DNA from: Cordylochernes scorpioides
Lineage: Eukaryota; Arthropoda; Arachnida; Pseudoscorpiones; Chernetidae
Assembly (NCBI GenBank): GCA_030710605.1
Contig: CP092877.1
Coordinates: forward strand, 5,139,569 to 5,203,568
Length of the DNA: 64,000 nt
Reading direction: 5' to 3'
Shown here: piece by piece, positions 29,560 through 38,974 of the stretch
How positions within the stretch are numbered: the first letter of the stretch is position 1
Layout of the letters: every line of letters starts with the position of its first letter
Position numbers and translations under genes: made by a program
Notes under the pieces: model-generated
Told to the model about the DNA's origin: nothing
The model's input: the letters and a program-made list of their open reading frames with translations, nothing else
The model's database searches: none

Positions 29560-30148
29560 AGAAGAAATTTATTGAAAATAATCCCCACATTACCGACTAT
29601 CCAACCACCCAGAAGTCTAGAGTTTTGTTAACTGGCATTGCTATAAATATTAAGCTAATCTATACATTTTCAGTCTTCTTTGTGGTTCGGAAAAAAATTG
29701 AAGTGTGTGATAAAAATGAAACTAAATAGAGAAATCAAAATTAGCCCATTGCCGACCTCCCCGACCACGCAGAAGTCGGTGATTTTGCCAACTTGCAATT
29801 TAATAACATTTGAACAAGTGTACCAAATTTGAGACTTTAGCTGTTCTGTAAATCGATCACAAAATTTAAATAGAAAATTAGAAATTTGCCAATTGCGATA
29901 CCCTGCGACCATCAGAAGTCTGAAATTTTATCAACTTCCAATGCCAACACGTTCGAACAAGTATACCAAATCTGATTTTATGTGTTCTTTGGGTATATTA
30001 CAATTCGATCACAAAATACAAAAATAAAAATAGAAATTGGACAATTTAACCACTCTGAACACTCAAATGGCTAATATTTTGTCAATTCACATTGTGATCA
30101 TATTCAAACAAGTGTACCAAATTGCATATTACTAGGTAATCTGTGTGT
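29560..30148. repeat. Diverged tandem repeat, period about 150 bp
   Basis: Four strongly diverged units share CCACNCAGAAGTC, then a T-rich GATTTTGNCAACTT block and GAACAAGTGTACCAAATTTG. The landmark occurs near 29595, 29757, 29903 and 30048, spaced 162, 146 and 145 bases. No ORF is conserved. It looks like an old satellite fragment or part of an unknown element. Confidence 0.6.
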
Positions 30149-30149
30149 A

Positions 30150-30835
30150 CAAAGTGCGTTCAATGATTTCCTAGACTGGTCAAAGCCTAATAAAAAAAAA
30201 GCCTCATAAAAAATTATAGACAGTCAAATACTGGACATTTTACCACGGCTGACAGAGAGCACGAGTCTTGTGGCGCATGAACCGAACTAAAAAAGAACGA
30301 AACAACTTCCATGTTCGGTTCGTATTTATTCATTTTGAATGGCCATTTTCGAAAAGCAGAGAATCTACATTAAGTTTTGTTTTGAATTGTAAAAAAAGTG
30401 CAACTAAGACGCATGAATTGATTAAAGAAGCTTTTGGCAATGCTGCTTTACCCGTTCAAGAACCTTTGAATGGTTTTCACGCTTCCAAAAAGGTCATTAA
30501 GAGGTAAACCATGATCAACTATGGGCGTCCAAGAACAATAAGTTGCGAGGAAAATAAAATCGAATTAAAAATAATAATCTAAGTTAAACAGAAGAATTTA
30601 TTTTTAAATGGTGGCGAATTATTTTATACAGTAAGAATTTCTTTATTAACAACTTATCTTCACAGACTGGGCTTTCTGAAAGACTGTGTCATCAAATAGT
30701 AACAAAAGATTTGGACATGATACGTACATCTCCAAAAGTTGCTCTTCCGATTATATAACGAAGGAACAAAACAGAAATGAAGTCTGCCAAAACATGATAG
30801 AAATGACCCGTATTGATCTATAGTGTATATAGTTG
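30150..30835 (+). pseudogene. Mariner transposase relic, N-terminal half
   Basis: A 30-bp left terminal repeat (CAAAGTGCGTTCAATGATTT) after TA matches the mariner at 60293. Transposase sequence follows in broken frames: MAIFEKQRIYIKFCF, then [19 protein letters not shown] (helix-turn-helix), GRPRTISCEEN, and the second HTH part TGLSERLCHQIVTKDLDMIR near 30660-30720, ending near 30830. The catalytic half and right terminal repeat are missing. Frame breaks are near 30370 and 30510. Confidence 0.78.
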
Positions 30836-31087
30836 GATCTATAGTTATTATATTTAGGTGTTTCAGAATTCGATAATGTTACATCAATTAAATATTGGTA
30901 TTTAATTGTGAAAAAATATTTTAAATAAATTAAAAGCTGTTGTTATGTGATATATCACTTGATATTTTTTATATATTGATTTCTCAAATATCTTTCTGAT
31001 TTCAAATTTATTTTTAAAGTATGTAAAACCACAATTTTTACTTTTTTGATATTAACCAAAGCATTTTCTGATGATCAATTTAGAAGT
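30836..31087. other. AT-rich spacer, nothing recognised
   Basis: About 250 bases, very AT-rich, between the mariner relic and the 3' end of the channel gene. Confidence 0.6.
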
Positions 31088-33477
31088 TTATTTTTTCACT
31101 TTAGAATTCACATGTTTGAATCCACGGACAAAGATGATCTCGAGTGGGATGAGGCAACGACCGACGAGACGGGTGAGCGGGACGTCCAGCATTGCTTCGG
31201 AGTCTCGACGCACCAGAAGGAAGGCGAGCTGGAGCTTTACTTTCTCGCGGGCTTTTAACATCGAGATTTCTTCGTAAAACCGAATGTAGAAGGATTGAAG
31301 AAAATTGAGAGGTAATGGTAAGATGAGAACAGAAAGAAAACACATCAACATGAGATAGAGTCTGCCCATGTCTGACAGGGGCAGGTACACTCCACTGCTG
31401 GTTGCAACAAGAATGTTTAAGCTGAAAGGTATAGTTTGTCGGACTCCATTCAAAACGAATGGTATAGTGACGTTGTTATCCCAAACATATTGTAGTTCTG
31501 GAAACACGAGAACTCCGCCGAATGTCAAAGACAAAGAAAGATAGAGCCAAATGATAAAAGTCAATTCATATCTTGCATGATAGAAGGTCGTGAATATTGA
31601 TTCGAAAACAATATTATTGGATGCGAACCAAGCCAGTCGAATTATCGATGTGTTTATGAAGAGTATATAGAGAACTTTTTTTTCAAACATTCTTTCACAA
31701 GAGAATCAGTGATGATGAAGAAATAGAGCATTAGGATGACGGGCAGAGTGCTCACTAGGGAGATTATTACGTCGAGCCGACGAATGTACTGAGCTTTCAT
31801 GGGCATCACTAAGATGCGGAGGACAGTTTCATTCAATATTAACGTCATTAAAACCAGAAGCAGTATAACTAAGCTGGCGTCGAACATATGAGCCATATTT
31901 CCTCCTGGAAGTGGAACTTTTAGGTGATTCGCAGGTGTGATGATCCGAATGCCCACTAGAATGGATACGAACACGATAATATTAAGAAATATTTTGTAGA
32001 TCTTTGCAAAAATGCTGGAATGAAGCAGAAAAAATTCCATCAAATTGATTCGCCAGCGTGCATATATATTTTCGCCAAAATCATACTTCATATATTCATC
32101 CCCAAATAAGGTGTGTTTTTCGAGAAAATAACTGTAAGCAAATGTCAACTTCTTAAATGAGCTATAATCATTATTATGCACGGTCGTTAGTATGCTTTGG
32201 AGGTATGAAATTTCCTGATAATATAATGCTTGCAGATGACTTCTATTTTTCAAATCTTCGGGAACTTCAGACACCAATATATCATTCATGATTTCAATAG
32301 CGAATGCTAATGAGTGCTTGAACATTATTTCAGGATAACCCCGTTGAGTTTTGTTCTTGATTCTGAGATAATAAAACCTGTTTACTTCTTCAAAATATTT
32401 TCTGATCCCTTCGTTCTTTCTGTAGAAATAACCTAGAGTTGATATACATAAAGCCATGAAACTTGTAGAGAAGAGCATAAGAATAAGAGACAATGCATAC
32501 CCTGGGAAAGTTTTAACAACAAAGTCCCCTAGACCTACTGTACTGAGGAGTTGTGAGGCATAATAGTACCCATAGAATAAACTGGTATAAGCAAACGATT
32601 TGTAGTTAGCAATTTCTTCTGGGTCATACACAATATCTTTTTCAAAGTAGAAAATATGAGCTCCAATCAGGATAGTCACTACTAATAAAATAGAAGCAAT
32701 GCAAGTGAGCATGCTCATTGCCTCTTGACAGGCAATTCTGTAGGCAATCAGATAAGGCGATTGTTTGAATAATTTGAAAATAATAAGCAATTCAGAGGAA
32801 CGTATCATAAAAAGAAAAAGAGCATTGGACATTCCCAAACTACTGTCTATTGAAAAGCTGTAGTCTTTAATGAAATACCATATATTTAGAGTAAGAACGA
32901 AGGTGTCTAAGAAATTGATCATTTTTTTGAAAAACTGCTTGATATCGGGGCAAATTATCATTCTTACTATGAAGCAAAATAAAATAATTATAGCATAATA
33001 AACGGAAAAGTAGTGAGTGTATAAACCGATATTCGTATTGTACTCATCCATAAGGATTTTATCAAATAGAATGATCATATCATAGGCAAGTAGGCTAATG
33101 AAGTGCCAAAAACAGTATAGCTTGGCCGTGAAGGAAGTCTGGGGATATTCGGTTGTAATCCAAATGAGGTAGAGGGCATGAGAACCATGGGAGGTTGGGA
33201 TTTCTATTTCTTCGCTCGAAGATTCGGCAAATTTCTCTTCCTCGTACAGCTTCTTGCTTTCTCTCTGCTCCTCCCGTAGTATATGCTCGGAGAGTTCAAT
33301 AATTTTATCAAGTTTTTCTGAAGGACGTTTTAAACCTCTGCTGGATTCACGCAAATCTTCTGAAGACGACTCATATTCTTCATCTTCATAATCGGATATT
33401 TTATCCGATTCTGCTCTGAAATTTGAGCGTCTTTTGGAGGAAGAATATTTGCTACTTCGTTTCTTTTTAGAAGCCAT
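31088..33477 (-). CDS. Two-repeat six-transmembrane voltage-gated-type channel with TVGLGD filter (one-base frame break)
   Basis: An intronless reading frame of about 795 codons. The N-terminus (residues 1-115) is charged, with Lys/Ser- and Glu-rich stretches. Repeat I: S1 ~118-138, S2 ~152-175, S3 ~185-203 (NFLDTFVLTLN), S4 ~218-236 with Arg/Lys, S5 ~256-278, pore helix and filter YYASQLLSTVGLGDF with TVGLGD at 313-318, S6 ~327-350. A long linker follows, then repeat II with S1, S2 (LILNETVLRIL) and S3 (RRLDVIISLVS). The frame then shifts at an A8 run near 31683, and S4, S5, a pore loop without GYG (ATSSGVYLPL) and S6 follow to 31088. A 2x6TM plan recalls two-pore channels, but repeat I has a potassium-type filter. 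AATAAA overlaps the stop. The break may be an assembly error or a real lesion. Confidence 0.68.
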
Positions 33478-33934
33478 TTAAATGAATCTGGTTTTTATCA
33501 TTATGGTAAACCGTTAGGAGATTTGATGTGCTTTCCATTTTATTTTGAATTATAAATATATTTAAATTTCAAACCATTGTTTTCCAAATAAATTAACTAT
33601 ATAGGCTAATAGACGTATTTGTTTTTGCGAATAAATGAAAATAGAAATTATGAAATATAAATATGAAAAGGTGTCAGAGATAATATTAGGTGACTATATG
33701 ATGAATAAATGTTTGGTAAAAAATATTATTTGTTAACAAGATAAAATATATATCAAGTGAAGACATCAAGTCGCCCAATGTTTCTTTTTGAAAGAATCAA
33801 ACATTTCTACTATTTTTACTGCGATGAAAAATATTGGGAGGTCTTGGATCATTAGAAGTAAACCCTCACAGCAGTTTCGACAATGTAATTATAGTGCAGC
33901 CATTTGATGAGAGAAATATTTAAGATGTACATCA
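33478..33934. other. AT-rich region upstream of the channel gene
   Basis: About 450 bases, no ORF. It would hold the promoter of the minus-strand channel gene; no clear TATA or initiator can be assigned. Confidence 0.5.
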
Positions 33935-36087
33935 CGCTATTATTGATAGGATCAGAGTATTAAGAGAGGAGAATAAGAAAGTTCGAGTCAATAAAATATT
34001 AAATACCAAAAGGGCGATTATTCTACAAACGTCGGACGAAAGGGATTCTAATTTTCTAAAAGAGGAATTATGCCAATCAACCCAACAAACAGATCTTTGC
34101 AAAACATTTATTCCGATCAAAAGAGATCCTACGATAATAGTTTAAAATGTTTTTAAAAAATCACCGAGGTAAATTCCTTCGAAGAAACAATCTGTCAGTT
34201 AAACGACGAACTAAGGAATATGATAAGCGAATTTAATGTGGTATTCTGCACTAAATATAATACCCCGACTCGCAATATAGTTTTACGAGTTTCTCCTAAG
34301 GTTTATCAAACTATTAGGGAATTTAACAATAGAATATACACTGATTGTGAGCGCTGCGTTGTTGTAGATTAGATATTGGTGAAACAATGACAGAAATGTC
34401 TGAAATTCAACCCCACCCACAAAATGGCAGAATGCCCTAGCACCCCAATATGCAGGACATCTGGAGTTCGGGGAGTTATTGATTGCTCAGGAATTCCCAA
34501 ATGTCTCAACTGTTCCCAACATCCTAAGTATAGAAACAGGCCCCTATCACACAGAGCAAATTCAGAGGAATGTCCTATGTATAAAACACAAATGGACAGA
34601 ATAATCGCAAGAACAAGTTATTTACCAACTGAAAAGTCAAATGGCTAACTATTTCAAGTCAAACAGGATAGAATGCAAGTTCTGTTTTTTTAAGTGTGTG
34701 CAACAAAATCTAAGAAAAACATATACGCAACAAATGAAATTCTGGCTCAGAAAGCTAACGACCCACCAAACATATTATTTATTCAGGAGCCTTATACAGT
34801 GAAGAATGTTGCCATTTTTGGCGGATGCGAGCATTCAGTTTTAACATCTAAAGAAAGCAAGATAAATTCAGAAAAAAATATTTTAAATAAAGGGTTAAAA
34901 TCAATAAGATATATCAATTCACCAACTCATTTTGTACTACAATCTCAATACATTTCTCAAAGTCAAATATTATTCTAGAAAATTTTTACATTCTCCCTAA
35001 CTCCTTTTCAGAATCCCATCAAAAGGTTTTTGAGGAAATTTTGGAAACTTTCAAACTTCAACCGATTCTGCTTTGTGGGGATTTTAACTCTAGGCCTCCC
35101 GTCTGGTATGATAGGATGACTAACTTAGCCATTCAATAGTGAACCAACACAATCTTTTCGTCCACAATACTAAAACTGCAACGTGTCGTAATTCCAGCGT
35201 GATCGACCTCACTATCTCCAACAGAAATTCAATAAGTCTATTAAAACTCTGGAATATATCCATAATGTCGGACACCTCTGATCACGTGACAATAACCTAT
35301 GAGATGATTTGTAAAGACAACAGTAATATAGACGGATATAAATCAACATGGAAATTCAGCGAAACTGACGCAAACTGGAGTGCATTTTATGGAAAACTTT
35401 CGTCTCCTGAATTGCTAAGCCTCATGGATGTAACAAACCAAATAAAAAATCCAGAAAGTATAAATAGAGCTGTTTATAAACTCACAGATATTATCAGGGA
35501 AGCAGCTTACGCATCCCTCAAGTTAAAATCAACCATAAACAGAAAAATCAAATTCAAATGGTGGACGAATAAACTTGAAAAATTGAAAATGATTTTAATT
35601 ATATGAAAACTTATTCTATCGAAGCAAAATAATTCATGAGAGAATTTTTAAAGCTGTTCGTAGCAAATATAATAAAGCTTTAACAAAGCAAAATTTAATA
35701 GCTGGAGATTCTTTCTAGAAGAAAACGAATCAAATAATCCTTTTGGTAACACTTACAAAACCTTCAAGAGAGACTCAAAAGCATCATATAACATAGCACG
35801 GATTTCATTGATAGACAACGCAACGGATTTTACTAGGACTTCTAAAATGGAAGGTTTACTAAACGATCTTTTCCCGGACGATAATATTTCTTCCGAGGAG
35901 GAACTTCACAAGGCAACTAGAAATTACTCTCCAATTTAAAATAATAGAAAAGGGTGATGATAAACCCAAAAGATATTGAATCAATTATTGTATCAATGCA
36001 AAATAGGAAAGCACCTGGACCAGATAATATTAGCAATAATATGAAAAAATTCGCCTATCCTAAAATTTCCACAATCATCCATCAAAT
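33935..36087 (+). pseudogene. R1/I-like LINE, older copy A (ORF1 and 5' part of ORF2)
   Basis: The ORF1 remnant includes LNDELRNMISEFNVVFCTKY and zinc knuckles in broken frames (CSGIPKCLNCSQHPKYRNRP, as in copy B). ORF2 endonuclease follows from about 34690: FIQEPYTVKNVAIFGG, LLCGDFNSRPPVW, SVIDLTISNRNS and TSDHVTITYEM. Similarity to copy B ends near 36087 in the early RT region (APGPDNISNN). Many stops and indels make it much older than copy B. Confidence 0.85.
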
Positions 36088-36629
36088 CAAGGGATGTGTG
36101 GAGTAATGTAAGTTGGTGTATGGTTGAAGGTGATACTTCCAATTTTGAAGTGGCGATATATGCTTTAAAAATTGATGTGAGTTGGGGGAGGTAGTTTAGT
36201 TTAGAGGGTCCTTCTCGTGGTTTAATTCAATTAAAGTAGTGCTCAATGAATGTATGGACCTTTGTACGATATTCTGTGCTAAATAGGAGCAGTAAAGAAT
36301 TTGGACCTAGTGGCTACGTTTTAGATCGTGAAAAATATTCATATATATGCCTAAATGAGTTCTTCAAAGAAATATAAAGTGTAATTTATCAGGAATTGTA
36401 GCCTTAGTGAAATCATATGCGGGGGGTTAGAGGAAGATGAAAAATTGAATAAGATGAGATTGCCCAAATAAAATGTTATGGCCAGGAGGGGCAGCGCGAG
36501 CAGGAGGGTGTCAAATTCCGCTTAGGGGCTTTATGGGGTCAATTGACCGGATGACCGATTAGTCGGCTTGCTTGGAAATGTATTTCTATGATTTGGATCC
36601 ATTGTGTTATTAAGAAATTTTGTGATGTA
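36088..36629. other. Unassigned sequence between LINE A and the retrozyme array
   Basis: About 540 bases of mixed composition. A G-rich tract (AGGAGGGGCAGCGCGAGCAG) lies near 36485. No ORF above background and no match elsewhere in the window was noticed. Confidence 0.5.
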
Positions 36630-36786
36630 CATAGATTATTTTAAGAAAAAGGCATCTCCTTATCGTGCAACTGAAAGTTGCTGATGGCTAGCGCCATCTA
36701 TCGGAATAAATATCAACTATTCTCGTTGATTTTTAATTATTCCAGAATTGGCCAAATACCCATTCTTGATTAATCAAGAAAAGCTA

Positions 36787-36828
36787 ACCACGGACGCGTT
36801 TCGGGCTGTTGGCCCTCATCAGCGTGGT
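36787..36828 (-). ncRNA. Hammerhead ribozyme, R1 family, inverted unit
   Basis: Full type I core on the minus strand: stem I ACCACG/CGTGGT, CTGATGA, stem II GGGC/GCCC with CAACA loop, GAAA, a very short stem III, and GTC cleavage site. All conserved bases are intact. Confidence 0.88.
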
Positions 36829-37139
36829 GCAAGCTGTACCTCAACGACCAAAAAATTGGTCATTAAGGCATCCTGAAAAATCATGAAACGGGTAGTTAAG
36901 GCCAGAATTGCGTGAGGACGCTACACAATGTGAAAAAATAGCACAAATGTAACTTTCAGTTGCACGATAAGGAGATGCCTTTTTCTTAATTTATGCACCT
37001 TATCCCAGTACAATGTTACATTTGTGCTATTTTTTCACATTGTGTAGCGTCCTCACGCAATTCTGGCCTTAACTACCCGTTTCATGATTTTTCAGGATGC
37101 CTTAATGACCAATTTTTTGGTCGTTGAGGTACAGCTTGC

Positions 37140-37181
37140 ACCACGCTGATGAGGGCCAACAGCCCAAAACGCGTCCGTGGT
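37140..37181 (+). ncRNA. Hammerhead ribozyme, R1 family, unit 1 (mutated)
   Basis: As the other units, but the GAAA box at 37166-37169 reads AAAA. Loss of this G should abolish or strongly reduce cleavage. Confidence 0.82.
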
Positions 37182-37553
37182 TAGCTTTTCTTGATTAATC
37201 AAGAATGGGTATTTGGCCAATTCTGGAATAATTAAAAATCAACGAGAATAGTTGATATTTATTCCGATAGATGGCGCTAGCCATCAGCAACTTTCAGTTG
37301 CACGATAAGGAGATGCCTTTTTCTTAATTTATGCACCTTATCCCAGTACAATGTTACATTTGTGCTATTTTTTCACATTGTGTAGCGTCCTCACGCAATT
37401 CTGGCCTTAACTACCCGTTTCATGATTTTTCAGGATGCCTTAATTTTTTCACATTGTGTAGCGTCCTCACGCAATTCTGGCCTTAACTACCCGTTTCATG
37501 ATTTTTCAGGATGCCTTAATGACCAATTTTTTGGTCGTTGAGGTACAGCTTGC

Positions 37554-37595
37554 ACCACGCTGATGAGGGCCAACAGCCCGAAACGCGTCCGTGGT
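37554..37595 (+). ncRNA. Hammerhead ribozyme, R1 family, unit 2
   Basis: Intact core CTGATGA / GGGC-CAACA-GCCC / GAAA with stem I ACCACG/CGTGGT and an outer AGCT/AGCT helix. Predicted cleavage after GTC at 37589. Confidence 0.9.
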
Positions 37596-37891
37596 TAGCT
37601 TTTCTTTATTAATCAAGAATGGGTATTTGGCCAATTCTGGAATAATTAAAAATCAACGAGAATAGTTGATATTTATTCCGATAGATGGCGCTAGCCATCA
37701 GCAACTTTCAGTTGCACGATAAGGAGATGCTTTTTTCTTAATTTATGCACCTTATCCCAGTACAATGTTATATTTGTGCTATTTTTTCACATTGTGTAGC
37801 GTCCTCACGCAATTCTGGCCTTAACTACCCGTTTCATGATTTTTCAGGATGCCTTAATGACCAATTTTTTGGTCGTTGAGGTACAGCTTGC

Positions 37892-37933
37892 ACCACGCTG
37901 ATGAGGGCCAACAGCCCGAAACGCGTCCGTGGT
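37892..37933 (+). ncRNA. Hammerhead ribozyme, R1 family, unit 3
   Basis: Intact; predicted cleavage after 37927, exactly 338 bases beyond that of unit 2. A transcript through both would release a 338-nt RNA. Confidence 0.9.
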
Positions 37934-38126
37934 TAGCTTTTCTTGATTAATCAAGAATGGGTATTTGGCCAATTCTGGAATAATTAAAAATCAACGAGAA
38001 TAGTTGATATTTATTCCGATAGATGGCGCTAGCCATCAGCAACTTTCAGTTGCACGATAAGGAGATGCCTTTTTCTTAATTTATTCACCTTATCCCAGTA
38101 CAATGTTACATTTGTTTCTTTTTTTT

Positions 38127-38193
38127 CATAGATTATTTTGTACAAGTTCGTACAAGTTTGTACAAAATAATCTATGTACATCACAAAATTTCT
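38127..38193. repeat. Palindromic host sequence at the array insertion site
   Basis: CATAGATTATTTTGTACAA is followed after a short loop by its inverse complement, and the 30 bases at 38164-38193 are the inverse complement of 36613-36642 left of the array. The original site was thus a hairpin of about 80 bp, perhaps a small MITE. Confidence 0.7.
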
Positions 38194-38673
38194 AATCTTG
38201 TATGTGAAAAAAAGAATTCAAATCAATTGTGTTTTATTTGGAGGGGGATATATTTGGGAATTTAACCTTATATTGGAATTACATGATCCATAATATGTGA
38301 AGTTTGAATAGCCATGATCTGTACAATGGTTGCTTAGTGAGAGTGGTAGGGGCATCTGGTTTCCCTTTGGAATAGTATCGTGGCGTATTATGGTGGAATG
38401 GCTGGCAGGCGTTGTATCTCCTATTGGGAGTTCTGTTTGTTAGCGCGGTGCTATGGCGGTCCCATGGATATATAAATGGGATTTTCTCTGAGTGTAGGTA
38501 AAGATAAAAGGGATGGAGGAAGATGTGAGGGTGAGATATTTGTAAGTTGTATTTAAAAATCAAGAACTTTTCTTTTTTAAAGAAGCGTGATCAAAATTAA
38601 TTGGCTTGGAAGGGAATAATTTAATAGACCGAAAATGATTAAAATAGCCTGCCACTGGATAAGTTGAATTGTT
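38194..38673. other. Unassigned sequence upstream of LINE B
   Basis: About 480 bases with short ORFs on both strands and no recognisable product. Confidence 0.5.
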
Positions 38674-38682
38674 ATGTATGAC

Positions 38683-38973
38683 AAAAGCCCCGGAGATAAG
38701 ATTTTTGTGAAACAATGCCAGAAATGTCTTAAATTTAATCCCTCTCACAAAATGGCAGAATGCCCTAACACCCCAATGTGCAGAATATGTGGAGTACAGG
38801 GAGTTCATGATTGCTCAGGAATTCCCAAGTGTTTTAATTGCTCTCAACATCCTAAGTATAGAAACAAGCCCTTATCACACAGAGCTAATTCGGAGAAATG
38901 CCCTTTGTATAAGGCACAAATAGACAGAATAATTGAAAGAACAAGTTATTTCCCAACTGAACAATCAGGATAG
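38683..38973 (+). CDS. LINE B ORF1 C-terminal fragment with three zinc knuckles
   Basis: About 97 codons survive. Knuckles are CQKCLKFNPSHKMAEC, CRICGVQGVHDC and CFNCSQHPKYRNKP...HRANSEKC. Three Cys/His knuckles at the end of ORF1 are typical of the I/R1/jockey LINE group and bind the element RNA. The apparent ATG at 38674 belongs to the target duplication, so the fragment has no native start. ORF1 stops at 38973, and ORF2 begins with the ATG at 38975. Confidence 0.8.
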   Translation, partial: KSPGDKIFVKQCQKCLKFNPSHKMAECPNTPMCRICGVQGVHDCSGIPKCFNCSQHPKYRNKPLSHRANSEKCPLYKAQIDRIIERTSYFPTEQSG

Positions 38974-38974
38974 A

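Larger units (their letters stand above)
36630..38139 (+). mobile_element. Retrozyme-like array, 338-bp hammerhead family (R1)
   Basis: One inverted unit (36643-36952) is followed by direct units 36953-37290 (338 bp), 37291-37704 (414 bp, a 338-bp unit with a 76-bp internal duplication), 37705-38042 (338 bp) and a partial unit to 38126. Each full unit has one hammerhead. The 13-bp direct repeat CATAGATTATTTT flanks the array (36630-36642 and 38127-38139) and is the likely target duplication. There is no ORF. Another partial copy is at 59546-59733. Confidence 0.88.

Noticed and set aside
31046-31277. Plus-strand ORFs at the end of the channel gene
   Set aside because: Antisense to the conserved C-terminal part of the channel.
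36640-38130. CRISPR-like array
   Set aside because: Units are 338 bp, eukaryotic, contain ribozymes and have no short spacer pattern.
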